A stretch of 53,829 bases of DNA from assembly GCA_029261965.1 (NCBI GenBank), contig JAJDAH010000049.1, positions 1-53,829 of the forward strand, read 5' to 3'. The stretch's first letter is position 1. Each line of letters starts with the position of its first letter. The notes under the pieces were generated by a model that saw nothing but the letters and a program-made list of their open reading frames with translations, made no database searches and was not told the origin of the DNA. This document shows, piece by piece, positions 27,253 through 36,329 of the stretch. Source of the stretch: Polyangiaceae bacterium (GTDB lineage: Bacteria > Myxococcota_A > Polyangia > Polyangiales > Polyangiaceae). Position numbers and translations under genes: made by a program.

Positions 27253-28176
27253 CTACTTCTTGGGGCTCTTCATCTTCGTCGGAGCCGCTGCTGCCCCAGC
27301 CGGGGCCTTTTTGGCGGGACCCGTCGTCGGGGTCTTCCCCGCGGTCGGGGTTTTTTCGATCTTCTTTTCCGGAACCGGCTTCGGCTTCGGCAGTTTCTTC
27401 GGGATGATCTTCTTGGCGGCGGCTGCATCGCAGCCCCGCTTCTCACCCGTCTCTTTGCCGTCGCGATGCATGATGGTGAACTCGACGCGACGGTTCGCCT
27501 CGAGATCAGCCTCGCTGTCGCCCTCCTTGGTTGGGCAATAGAAGCCGTATCCTTGGGCGACCAGACGGCTCTTCTCGACCCCCGCGGTAACCAGCGCCTT
27601 GACCACGGCGTCGACGCGCTTTTGGGTCAGCGTGCGGTTGAAGAAGGCGTCGCCTTCTTTCGATGCATGCCCGGCGACTTCCACCAGGCCGATTTCGGGG
27701 CGATCCTTGAGAACCTTCGCCACCGCGTCGACGACGTTCTGGCTCTCGGGCTTGATCTTGCTCTTGCCCTTCTCGAAGAGGATCTTCTGGTTGATCTGCA
27801 CCTTTTGGCCGACGAGCTGGACGATGGGCTTCTTGTCCGGGCAGCCGTCGTCGTCTTCGAAACCGTTGACTGTTTCGGGCTCGGTTGGGCATTTGTCGGT
27901 CGGGACGGGGATCCCGTCGCCGTCCTCGTCTTTGTTCGGGCAGCCATCGCTCGGGTCCGGCGGCTTGCCGTCTTCGGCCTCCGCGGGGCACTTGTCGGCA
28001 TCGTTCGGGATGCCGTCACCGTCGTCGTCCGCCGGGGCCGGCGGGGGAGGCGGGGGTGGTGGCTCGGGCGTGCCGATTTGCAGATTCCCCTCGGCGGTAC
28101 AACCGGCCGCGGCCACGCCACCCAGGGCGCAAAGTACAAGAGCGCTAATCGAGATTACTCGTCCGGTTCCTCGCAT
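27253..28176 (-). CDS. Lipoprotein with TSP type-3 repeats and OmpA domain
   Basis: A 307-aa lipoprotein from ATG 28176, with GGAGGG upstream. Signal peptide and lipobox (GVAAAGC, about 26). A Pro run leads into a calcium-binding thrombospondin type-3 region: DDDGDGIPNDADKCP, then DEDGDGIPVPTDKCP. An OmpA-like domain follows (ILFEKGKSKIKPESQNVV; VEVAGHASKEGD; ANRRVEFTIM). The tail is Lys/Pro/Ala-rich. The canonical GHTDN is replaced by GHASK. It likely anchors the outer membrane to peptidoglycan. Confidence 0.88.
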   Translation of the reverse strand: MRGTGRVISISALVLCALGGVAAAGCTAEGNLQIGTPEPPPPPPPPAPADDDGDGIPNDADKCPAEAEDGKPPDPSDGCPNKDEDGDGIPVPTDKCPTEPETVNGFEDDDGCPDKKPIVQLVGQKVQINQKILFEKGKSKIKPESQNVVDAVAKVLKDRPEIGLVEVAGHASKEGDAFFNRTLTQKRVDAVVKALVTAGVEKSRLVAQGYGFYCPTKEGDSEADLEANRRVEFTIMHRDGKETGEKRGCDAAAAKKIIPKKLPKPKPVPEKKIEKTPTAGKTPTTGPAKKAPAGAAAAPTKMKSPKK

Positions 28177-28438
28177 GAGAACCCTCCTTCGAGGTCGTTC
28201 GAATTCCGTTGGTTTGCCGGTAATACACCGGCTGCGGGCGGGACCTTCCCACAGTCGTACGGAGAGGTACAAGCCGCCTTTTCGGCATGAGTAGCCGACG
28301 CACGAACGGCCGTTTTTGGCTCGCCGGCAATGTTCGTCGCGTGGGCTAGGCATCGGATTGCCGAATGGTACCCAGCACTTGAAGGTGTATTTTTCGAGCG
28401 CTTCTTGCGCCGAAATCAGCCGGTGGCGAGCGTCGATG

Positions 28439-29623
28439 TCACCTCAGCTCCCCGAACCGAAAGCCCAGAACGAAGCTCAGCTTTCCCGCTCGAGCTGGGC
28501 CGAAGGACACTCGACGAATCGCTGAGACGACGCACCGGCTGACCCGGCGATCGGGGAACCGGCTGTCATGTTCGCTGACGCCGAGCACCCTGCCATTTTC
28601 GTCCAGGTCGACCCGGATGGCGAGGCGACCCCAGAGCTGTGGGTCGTCGTGAAGTCCCTTGGCGTAGCACTTGCGGATGTGTTCGAGAGCGGGCGCAACA
28701 TTCTTGTCGATCGCCGCCCGGTCGAGCTGACCAGGGTTTTCCCATGTGTCGTCTGGCGGTCCGAGACTCGGCACCCGGGCGTCGCCCGGCCAGAGTTTGA
28801 TGGACAGCTCGACGTCCAGGCGTCTGGGCGGGGCAGGATCGTAGACGAGCTTTCGATGGTCGTTCGCCCGAGCGACCAGGCACTTGGCGACTTCGGGGGC
28901 GTTCTTGAAGTCGGTTTCCAGTAGGCGTGCCCCATGGATCCGACGGTCGCGCCCGATGCTCATCCGGATGAGCGTTCGACCCTTCAGCGCCTGATCCTTC
29001 CGGAGACCGTCTTCGAAGCAGATTCGAAACGGCCAATAGCCGTACTTGCGGGTGATTGTGGTGACCCGCCACTGGCTGAGCACGCTCTGGCGCTTGGATC
29101 GCGGGACGTACTCGGGGAGCTTGGCGTTGAGGATCTTGGTGTCGACGACCACCCGTGCACCGGGGTGATATCCGCTCCGGTTGGAGACGAAGCTCGGATC
29201 CCCGGTGCCGCCTTGGTTCCACCGTGCGAGCCGCTCGTCGTGACCGGCAGCGGCGACTTTGCCTTCGGGACGCGGGCGTTCGTACAGCTTGTGGGGCGTC
29301 TCGGCCGTGAAGACGAGCGTCGGCGGCTTGTTGCCGCTTTCGACGGGCGTCCGAGTTGGCTCGGGCGCGGACTCCGCGCCGGGTCCGGGCTCGGGCTTCG
29401 CGTCGGGCTCGGATCCCGCGCTTGCCGCCGCCCCCGGTACGGACGGTTCCGGCGCCGCGGAGGGGGCCGGGGTAGGCGCTGCTGGCGCCGCTGGCGCTGG
29501 CGCGACGGGCGGGCGGGCGGTGGCGAGCTGCGGTGTGGCCGAGCGTGGCGGTTTCGCTGGGGCAAGCGCCGTTCCGCCGCATGCCGTCAGCAAGTACGAG
29601 GCCAGAAGCCAGCGGCCGCCCAT
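28439..29623 (-). CDS. Lipoprotein with duplicated AgmX/PglI C-terminal-type domain
   Basis: A 394-aa protein: very short signal (MGGRWLLASYLLTAC, lipobox LLTAC), an Ala/Pro-rich disordered region to about 105, then a folded part. The last 85 residues match the AgmX/PglI C-terminal domain of myxobacterial gliding proteins: APALEHIRKCYAKGLHDDP, GRLAIRVDLDENGRVLGVSE, then RRVSRCVVSAIRRVSFGPA. An earlier copy looks related: FRICFEDGLRKDQALKGRTL, RMSIGRDRRIHGARLLETDF, VAKCLVARAN. It lies 23 bp after the interrupted VWA lipoprotein, in the same transcription direction. Confidence 0.75.
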   Translation of the reverse strand: MGGRWLLASYLLTACGGTALAPAKPPRSATPQLATARPPVAPAPAAPAAPTPAPSAAPEPSVPGAAASAGSEPDAKPEPGPGAESAPEPTRTPVESGNKPPTLVFTAETPHKLYERPRPEGKVAAAGHDERLARWNQGGTGDPSFVSNRSGYHPGARVVVDTKILNAKLPEYVPRSKRQSVLSQWRVTTITRKYGYWPFRICFEDGLRKDQALKGRTLIRMSIGRDRRIHGARLLETDFKNAPEVAKCLVARANDHRKLVYDPAPPRRLDVELSIKLWPGDARVPSLGPPDDTWENPGQLDRAAIDKNVAPALEHIRKCYAKGLHDDPQLWGRLAIRVDLDENGRVLGVSEHDSRFPDRRVSRCVVSAIRRVSFGPARAGKLSFVLGFRFGELR

Positions 29624-29646
29624 CTGCCTACGTCGGGACTAACCGA

Positions 29647-30918
29647 CTATGCGGGGATCGTCACCATCGTCGGACAACCGAGCACGATGTCGACGCGCGT
29701 GCTCGGCACCACCGCGTCTACACAAGGCTGGCCACACAGGATGATCTTGGTGTTGTTGTCGATGAACTGCCAGCCCTCGGCATCCACGTTGCAGTCGCGG
29801 GTTTGGTCCTGCAGGACCTCCACGCCGTTGATGGTCACGTTGACCTTGTTGAGGTCGACCTCCGTGCCCGCCTGCGATGGGCTAGGCACGTCGAACTCGC
29901 ATGTCAGGACGGTGCCGCTGATGGCGTTCAACGCGTCGGCCAGATCCGCCGAGAAGTTCTGCGTCGTCGTCATGTCGAAGTGGCAATCCCCCTGGTTGGC
30001 GGGTGCCGGATTGTGATTGCAGCCCGGCATGCGAGGTGTGCCGCCCGCGAAGGCGATCTGCGAGAGCAGCGCCCGCGCCGATTCGCTTCCGGGCACGCCG
30101 ATGACGAAGGTGCGGATGTTGACGAGCCGCGCGTTCGGCACGTCCATGTTGAGCAACTTCGGCAGCTCGGTGGCTTTGCAAGTCTCGGCACCATCGGTCA
30201 GCAGCACGACGAACTTGTTGCCGGGGTTGTTGAGCTGATTGTGCAAATAGTCGTAGGCGAGGATGGTCGCGCCGGCCAGCGGTGTGCTGCCCTCCGGCGC
30301 CACGGTATCGAGGAATGCGGAGATGCTCGCTTCGTGGCCGGTGTCGAGCAGCTGCACCGTGACGTCCGGCGTGTTTTTTACCGCGCACAGGTTGTCGGTC
30401 GGAAACATGACGATTCCGGCGCTGGAGTCTGGCTGCGTGGTGCGCAGCTGCATCATCGCGTCCTTGATGGCGGTGCGGGTGAGCTCCCACTTCGAGGGCT
30501 GGAACGGGTCCTCTTTCTGAGGGAACGCCTCGCACTCCTGGGACTTTTGCCCGTCTTAGGGGAGGTTGCAGTTCATGCTGCCGCTTCGGTCGATCACGAA
30601 GTAGAGGTTCGCGGGTAGCCGTTCGCCTTCGAGACTCGCTGTGGCGCAGCCCGAATCGGCCGTCAGGCCGCCGGTGCCGCCACCCGAGCCGGGGCCGCCG
30701 TCGGCGTTGAGCAGGCCGCCGGTGCCGGGGCCGCCGCCGGTACTGAAAATGCCTCCGCCGGTGCCCGTCCCCGCCGCGTCGCCGCCGCCCCCGTTGTTTG
30801 CGCCGCCCCCGAAACCGTCGTTGGCGTTGCCGTCCGTGCCGCCGCCGCCACACGCGGCCGCAGCAATCGAGGTTGAAAAGAGGACGATGCTGAATCGTCG
30901 AAGAAGGCCCAAGCGCAC
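29647..30918 (-). pseudogene. VWA-domain lipoprotein interrupted by an in-frame TAA
   Basis: The frame runs unbroken from ATG 30918 to the stop at 29647 except for one TAA at 30556-30558. The N-terminal piece has a lipobox (IAAAAC), a Gly-rich linker and YFVIDRSGSMNC, the DxSxS half of the von Willebrand A metal site; the TAA follows four codons later. The remainder (DGQKSQECEAFPQKEDPFQP onward) carries the other MIDAS residues (GSTPLAGA, LLTDGAETC). Codon-by-codon reading shows no frame change, so this is one gene with a single nonsense codon. A true pseudogene, a sequencing error or stop readthrough are all possible. Confidence 0.75.
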
Positions 30919-31132
30919 GTTGCTCTCCCTTGGTCGACCGGGGGCCGAATGATGCTCCCGCTGTTTTCTGAGTCTATCACGGATTTCCTGGCCGCAACGA
31001 CTTCGCCGAGTCGCGCCGGCGGGGAACCTCTCGGCACGGTCGCAGCGGTGTTGAACGTCGCGGCCAGCCGAGCGACGCTCCTGGGCTCAGCTGCCCCCGC
31101 TCGGGGGCGATACTTTGCAGGGAGCGCGACTC

Positions 31133-32626
31133 ATGTCCGAGCAAGAAGGCGCAACGACGGATTTTCAGCATGGCGACGACTTCGCAGCCGGAGAGGTCAC
31201 CGGTGGTCTCGCCCTCGGTCCACTCGAGATGCAGTACGAGGAGCTGTTCTCCGAGGCACTGGAGGACGGCGTCATCACCGCGGAGGAACGGTCGCGACTC
31301 GAGAAGGCCGCCGACAATCTCGGCATCGATGGTCGGAGACTGCTCGCGCTCGAGCGCGCGATGGTCGGCGCCTACGAATCCCGACACAAGGTCAAAATCA
31401 TCGAGCACTACGAGGAGCCGCGACCCTCGCTCGCGCCAATCAACGTCGAGGCCGCCGGCGACGCTGGCCGACAAGTATTGATCAAGCGCATCGAGCAGCT
31501 CGAGGCCCGGGTCCGCGAGTTGGAAGCCGAGCTGCTGCAGGCCCAAGCCAACATGAACGTCGAGGTCGACCTCAGCGACATCGAGAGTGCTGCCGAGGAC
31601 GCCTCGGAGGATCCTGAAGAGTGCTGGCGCCGAATTCGACGAGACCCGACGAAGGTCGAGAACCATCGAGCGCTTTACCGCGTCTACGAAGCAAAAGGGC
31701 AGCTCGACAAACAGTGGTGCGTGTCGCAGACCCTCGTTGCTCTCGGACATGCCAAGCCCGCCGAGGCAGAGCTTTTCGAAAAGCACCGTCAGCACGGGCT
31801 CATCGCTCCGAGGATGGCGGTCTCGCAAAATGCCTGGAGCGACTACCTGTTCCACCCCGAAGAAGAGATGTTGACCGGACAGATCTTCGCGATCATCGCT
31901 CCTGGGGTGCTCATCGGTCGCGTGACGACGCTTCGCCGCGACAAACAACTGCACCAACCCGCCGCGGACACGAAACAGGATCCCGACACGGCTACCGTGA
32001 CCGCCGTTCGCGCCCTCGTTTGGGCATCACGGGCCCTCGGCCTCGCGGTTCCCCCGGTCTACGTAGAGAAAGATCGCGACGTCGGGTTCGAGCATATCCC
32101 GGCGGTGCCGCCACTCACGGTCGTCGGAAAGGGCGTCTTGTCCGGGCGTTCGCAGCACGAAGTCGCGTTCCTGGCCGGGCGGCATCTCACCGGGTATCGG
32201 CAGGAGCATTACGTCAAGACGTTGTTCAGCGGCGTGCAAGACCTCGAGGATCTGTTCCTGGCGGCGCTCACCATTGGGAGCCCAGGGTTGCCTATCGCCG
32301 AAGACATGAAGCAGCGGGTCTCACCGATTGCATCGGCGATCGCCCCGATGCTCGAACCTGCGCAAGTCGATGCGTTGCGCGGCTACTTCCTGCGGTTCGT
32401 CGAAGAGGGAGGCCGCACTAACCTTCAGCGCTGGGCGTCGGCTACGGAGAAAACCGCGTGCCGGGTGGGAATGGTGCTCGGCAGCGACTTGAACGCCGCC
32501 CTCGGCGTGCTGGAAGCCGAAGAAGGCAAGCTCGGCGAGCTCGGCAAAGACCTGCTCTGCTTCGTCACTAGCCCCAGTTACTTTTCGCTGCGGAAGCAGC
32601 TCGGCATCGCCGTCGATCAGAACTGA
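31133..32626 (+). CDS. Hypothetical cytoplasmic protein, coiled-coil plus helical C-terminal domain
   Basis: A 497-aa protein from ATG 31133, with GGGAG about 9 bp upstream (a TTG 18 bp earlier is in frame). Residues about 35-90 are helical with an EF-hand-like start (ALEDGVITAEERSRLEKAAD). About 110-145 is a coiled coil (IKRIEQLEARVRELEAELLQ). The C-terminal 330 residues are mostly helical; LSGRSQHEVAFLAGRHLTGY resembles the position of a zincin helix but lacks a full HExxH. I cannot assign the family. The 3' end overlaps the convergent EI24-type gene by 10 bp. Confidence 0.65.
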   Translation: MSEQEGATTDFQHGDDFAAGEVTGGLALGPLEMQYEELFSEALEDGVITAEERSRLEKAADNLGIDGRRLLALERAMVGAYESRHKVKIIEHYEEPRPSLAPINVEAAGDAGRQVLIKRIEQLEARVRELEAELLQAQANMNVEVDLSDIESAAEDASEDPEECWRRIRRDPTKVENHRALYRVYEAKGQLDKQWCVSQTLVALGHAKPAEAELFEKHRQHGLIAPRMAVSQNAWSDYLFHPEEEMLTGQIFAIIAPGVLIGRVTTLRRDKQLHQPAADTKQDPDTATVTAVRALVWASRALGLAVPPVYVEKDRDVGFEHIPAVPPLTVVGKGVLSGRSQHEVAFLAGRHLTGYRQEHYVKTLFSGVQDLEDLFLAALTIGSPGLPIAEDMKQRVSPIASAIAPMLEPAQVDALRGYFLRFVEEGGRTNLQRWASATEKTACRVGMVLGSDLNAALGVLEAEEGKLGELGKDLLCFVTSPSYFSLRKQLGIAVDQN

Positions 32627-33441
32627 GGCGGGCCGGGTCGTGGCTCGCGAAGCTGCGCGGCCTGGAGCGCCAAGGCTTCAGGCCGGAGTGGGGGTAGCGC
32701 GTCGGGGTTTTTTTCGACGATCGTCCACAGGAGGCGCGTCGCGGCGGCCGACGCGGCCGGGAGCATCAGCACGCCGAAACATGGGATCAGAAAGAACACG
32801 GCAAACGCCGCGCCGAAGCCGAGTAGCTCGCGCTTGTGATTGAGCATGAACTCGAACCGCGCGCGCATTGGGATTGCGCGAAGGGTGAGGGGATAGTCCA
32901 GGAGGTTCCACGCGAGCCCGAGCGCGGTGATGACAAATTTGATGGGCGTCGTGACGAAGGTGGCGGGAGGGAAGAACAGGTCGACGATCATCAGGAAGAT
33001 CACCACAGGCATCGCGACCGTCCACCAAAACAGCTGGGCTCGGAGGCCGCACCAGATCTCGTTCAGAAAACCGATTGGTCGTCGCGGCGGGACGCCCAGG
33101 TCGTCCTCCTGGAGTGAGACGATTTTTTCGAGCGCCGGACCACTCAGTGGTTGGGTCACCCCGAGCGCGACGACCGCGAGCAACACGAACGACCCGAGCG
33201 TCACGAGGGTCTCGACGAACCACTCGGCGGCGTCGCCGAGCCAGGCGAGCCAGCTCGGGAGCGCTTCTCCCCAGCCACCGATGATTCCGTCGATCCACGG
33301 GTGCACCAGGCCGGTCACCATCAGGGTGACCGCGGTGAGTAGGACGATCAAAATGGCCGTAGGCACCAGCGCATAGGGCCAGGCCGCCGAGTTTCGACTC
33401 AAGAAGTCGAACCCGCGAAAGAACTGCCCGAATCCGCCCAA
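32617..33441 (-). CDS. EI24/CysZ-type integral membrane protein
   Basis: A 274-aa protein with five to six hydrophobic helices. The layout (N-terminal GFGQFFRGFDFLSRNSAAWP, the conserved LGVTQPLSGPALEKIV loop, LLGFGAAFAVFFLIPCFGVL, then LMLPAASAAATRLLW) matches the EI24 domain family, which includes CysZ sulfate transporters. The substrate is unclear. The start is a TTG with AGGA only three bases upstream; the frame extends back to about 33475 without ATG or GTG, so the N-terminus is tentative. Confidence 0.75.
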   Translation of the reverse strand: MGGFGQFFRGFDFLSRNSAAWPYALVPTAILIVLLTAVTLMVTGLVHPWIDGIIGGWGEALPSWLAWLGDAAEWFVETLVTLGSFVLLAVVALGVTQPLSGPALEKIVSLQEDDLGVPPRRPIGFLNEIWCGLRAQLFWWTVAMPVVIFLMIVDLFFPPATFVTTPIKFVITALGLAWNLLDYPLTLRAIPMRARFEFMLNHKRELLGFGAAFAVFFLIPCFGVLMLPAASAAATRLLWTIVEKNPDALPPLRPEALALQAAQLREPRPGPPQF

Positions 33442-33473
33442 AAATCCTGGGCGACTCGGCGCGTCCGACGACG

Positions 33474-34208
33474 CTACTTGCAGGTGCCCGCTACCCAGAG
33501 GAACAGGTCTCCATCGGAGATGGTGGTCGAGGCGTCTGGGTCGCCACTGAGTCCGACGACCCCCGCCTTGGTGATGTGAAATTCCGCGTCGATGGTGCCC
33601 GTGGCGTCCAGATCTTCACTGTGCACCGTGCCCAAGAGCTCGCTGTCCGTGGTCACCTGCCCCGCGCGGATCGTGATTTGACGTAGCGCGCCGTCGACTC
33701 GCATGAATCTGGAGATCGTGAAATCGAAAGCGTCGAACTGGTCGTAGGTGTCCGGGGGCGGGTTGGCATTGACCATGTCCGACCACCGAATGGCGACGGT
33801 GGTGCCGATCTCATTCGTTCGCTCGACCTCGAAACCCGGGCCGCACACGTCGGCCGGCCCCCCGGCGTCTTCACCCAAGTCGTAAGTGCCGGTCACGTCG
33901 ATTCCGTCCACGTGGCCGAAAAGCACCACCGAGAGCGGATCGGTCGCAATCGGACGTGCCGGAGCGTCGGCGAACGGGTCGACGGCAACGTCCATCACCA
34001 CGTCCCCGCCTACATCGATCGAAGCATCAATCGCCGCATCGGGGCCACCGCCGCCAGCTGCATCCGGCTGACCGCCGCCGCCCCCGCCTCCCGAGCCGCC
34101 AGCGCCGGTATCCGGGGCTGCCACTGCCGCGTCTGGCTCGCCTTCGGAGCTCGACGAGCTACAAGCCAGGAGCAAGGGGACCGCGAGGGTGGCGAGTAGT
34201 CGTCTCAT
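33474..34208 (-). CDS. Putative lipoprotein with Asp/Gly-rich linker
   Basis: A 244-aa protein: signal MRRLLATLAVPLLLAC with lipobox LLLAC, Ser run, then a linker GAGGSGGGGGGGQPDAAGGG and an Asp/Ala-rich part (AAIDASIDVGGDVVMDVAVD). The mature C-terminal half has a beta-like fold with two Cys (VCGPGFEVERTNEIGTTVAI and the terminal AGTCK). It resembles the other linker lipoproteins here; no family known. It ends about 30 bp before the membrane-protein gene and is divergent from the Ser/Thr kinase. Confidence 0.7.
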   Translation of the reverse strand: MRRLLATLAVPLLLACSSSSSEGEPDAAVAAPDTGAGGSGGGGGGGQPDAAGGGGPDAAIDASIDVGGDVVMDVAVDPFADAPARPIATDPLSVVLFGHVDGIDVTGTYDLGEDAGGPADVCGPGFEVERTNEIGTTVAIRWSDMVNANPPPDTYDQFDAFDFTISRFMRVDGALRQITIRAGQVTTDSELLGTVHSEDLDATGTIDAEFHITKAGVVGLSGDPDASTTISDGDLFLWVAGTCK

Positions 34209-34373
34209 CGTTCAGCCGACTTATCCAAGTTGGCGCTCCGCACCAAGGGGCAAGGCGCGCGTGGGGCTCGGCGGGCCAAGGTGCCGGGAAAATTGGAGGC
34301 TCCGAGGAGCCGGGGCCCCGCGTCGGTGGGTTCCGAGGAGGCGGCGCGCGCGCGATGTTACGCTCCGGCCAGA

Positions 34374-36224
34374 ATGGCAGAGGATGTTTTCGGCATCGTG
34401 GGTAGCGTCGTCGCCGGCGCCTACCAAGTCGAAAAGGTCGTTGCGGAGGGCGGCTTCGCGGTGGTGTACCGCGCCCACCACGCGGGGTTTCGCGCGCCCA
34501 TCGCGCTCAAGTGCTTGAAGATCCCGCAGCACCTCGGCTCGAAACGAGAGGCCGAGTTTCTCGAGCAGTTCCGTGGCGAGGCGGAGCTCTTGTTTCATCT
34601 TTCGGCCAGCATCACGAACATCGTCCGACCCCTGCACGTGGACGCGATGACCGTTCCAGACGGCAGCTTCGTGCCGTTCATGGCCCTCGAATGGCTCGAG
34701 GGCGAGACGCTCGAGCAAATCGTGCGTCGTCGCCAAACCGATGGTCGATCTCCGCTGACGCTGAAAAAGCTCATCCGTTTGCTCGAGCCAGTTGGGCGAG
34801 CGCTCGAGCGAGCGCACAATTTTCAGGGCCCCGACGGCGCGATTTCCATCGTGCATAGAGACCTCAAGCCGGAGAACATTTTCCTCGCTCGCGTTGCCGG
34901 AGAGGAGGTGCCGAAAATATTGGATTTCGGCATCGGCAAGGCGAAGAGCGTCGCCAGTCAAGTCGCCGGGCGGTCGAGCGCGCCTCGGGGAGAAGAAGTC
35001 ACCGCTTCTTTCACGCCCGCCTATGGCGCGCCAGAGCAGTGGTTGCCCAAGCGCTATGGTCAGACCGGACCTTGGACGGACGTCTGGGGCCTGGCGCTAA
35101 CGATGGTCGAGACGATGGTCGCCCGGCCGCTCATCGACGGAGATCACGCCGCGATGATGGGAACGGTTCTCGATGAAACTCGCCGACCCACCCCCAGGAC
35201 CGAGGGCCTGGAGGTGAGCGACGAGGTCGAGGCAGTTTTCGCTCGAGCGCTCGCGCTCGATCCGCGCGTGCGATATCCGGACGCGGGACTCTTTTGGAAC
35301 GAGCTCTTGGAAGCCGCTGGCATGTCGAGCGACAAGCTGGGTGGACGCCGTCGGGATCTGCGCGTCGATGGCAGCGCACCGCGCGAGGAGCAGATCGAGG
35401 CTGTGATGCCACGGACATCGCGGCCGGCGCCGGTGCTCGCGGCGCGCACCGCAGAGACCGTGGCGGCGGAGGCCGCGCCGCCGAGCAGTGCGGCGCCCAT
35501 GGACCCGTTCGGCACGCCGCTGCCGGTGCGCCCGTCGCGACCCGATCTCCGCGCTGTCAGACCGGCGGCGATCGAAGGGGTCGACCTGCAGCCCACGCCT
35601 GCAGCTGCGCCGCAAATCCCGGATCTGGTGCTCGCCGGCGCTCCGGCCGGCGCAGCACCCGCTTCGTTGGCGGCGGCAGCGGCGACGCCTCCCGCGTCAG
35701 CGTCACCGCCGACGGCGGAGACGGAACCCGCAGCCGAAGAGAGTGCACCCGAGAGCATCGACCACGGCAACCCATCGACGGACGGGCTGTATGGTGGGGC
35801 CCAGTTCCAGGCTCCGGCGGAAACGAACGCGCCCGGCATCGAGCTCGACTTGGCGCCGGGAGAGAGACCCGAGCAGCGCATGAGCTCTCCGGACCTCGAC
35901 GCGGCCGGGGGCGCGCTTCGGACCTCGACGACGCCGGCGACACACTCGCAACGACCGAACGGGAGGGGCGTTGCCACCAAGGCCCGCAGCCTTCCGTCGT
36001 TTCGACCACCCGCATCCGTCAAGGCGCAGAGCCCCATCCAAATCTACGTGGTGCCAGGAGCACTCGTCATCGCCGGGATCGTGCTCACCGTCGCGAGTCA
36101 GATCTACGCATCGTCCACCGGCGAGGTTTTCGCCCTGGGTCCGCTTACCGCCGGGATGTTTGCCGGGCCCTTGGTGTTGGCTGGGATCGGGCTGGCGATT
36201 TGGCGCACCCTGCAGAGCAGTTAA
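34374..36224 (+). CDS. Ser/Thr protein kinase with C-terminal TM helices
   Basis: A 616-aa protein from ATG 34374. Eukaryote-like kinase domain at about 17-285: glycine loop AEGGFAVVYRA, Lys 46 (APIALKCLK), catalytic HRDLKPENIF with Asp 163, DFGIGK with Asp 184, and APEQW. A long Ala/Pro linker follows, then two or three C-terminal hydrophobic segments (about 555-575 and 585-608), so the kinase faces the cytoplasm. No extracellular sensor domain is visible. Kinases of this type are abundant in myxobacteria and can target FHA proteins. Confidence 0.92.
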   Translation: MAEDVFGIVGSVVAGAYQVEKVVAEGGFAVVYRAHHAGFRAPIALKCLKIPQHLGSKREAEFLEQFRGEAELLFHLSASITNIVRPLHVDAMTVPDGSFVPFMALEWLEGETLEQIVRRRQTDGRSPLTLKKLIRLLEPVGRALERAHNFQGPDGAISIVHRDLKPENIFLARVAGEEVPKILDFGIGKAKSVASQVAGRSSAPRGEEVTASFTPAYGAPEQWLPKRYGQTGPWTDVWGLALTMVETMVARPLIDGDHAAMMGTVLDETRRPTPRTEGLEVSDEVEAVFARALALDPRVRYPDAGLFWNELLEAAGMSSDKLGGRRRDLRVDGSAPREEQIEAVMPRTSRPAPVLAARTAETVAAEAAPPSSAAPMDPFGTPLPVRPSRPDLRAVRPAAIEGVDLQPTPAAAPQIPDLVLAGAPAGAAPASLAAAAATPPASASPPTAETEPAAEESAPESIDHGNPSTDGLYGGAQFQAPAETNAPGIELDLAPGERPEQRMSSPDLDAAGGALRTSTTPATHSQRPNGRGVATKARSLPSFRPPASVKAQSPIQIYVVPGALVIAGIVLTVASQIYASSTGEVFALGPLTAGMFAGPLVLAGIGLAIWRTLQSS

Positions 36225-36283
36225 GTATTTGAAATAACCAGGCAAACGCTGCTCGCCGATGGCTCTCGGGTCAGGGCACGTAG

Positions 36284-36329
36284 CACTTTGTGATACAAAG
36301 TGGGTTGACATGTATCACGTCGTGACACA
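36284..36329. promoter_or_regulatory. Operator-like cluster of inverted repeats and TGTATCAC half-sites
   Basis: Three features overlap: a perfect palindrome CACTTTG-TGATA-CAAAGTG (36284-36302); half-sites GTGATACA (36290-36297, reverse of TGTATCAC), TGTATCAC (36311-36318) and TGTGTCAC (reverse, 36322-36329); and a 19-bp pseudo-palindrome 36311-36329 with 8 of 9 arm pairs. TTGACA at 36305-36310 could be a -35 element. The cluster spans the start region of the next gene, so autoregulation by its own ribbon-helix-helix-like protein is a reasonable guess. Confidence 0.6.
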
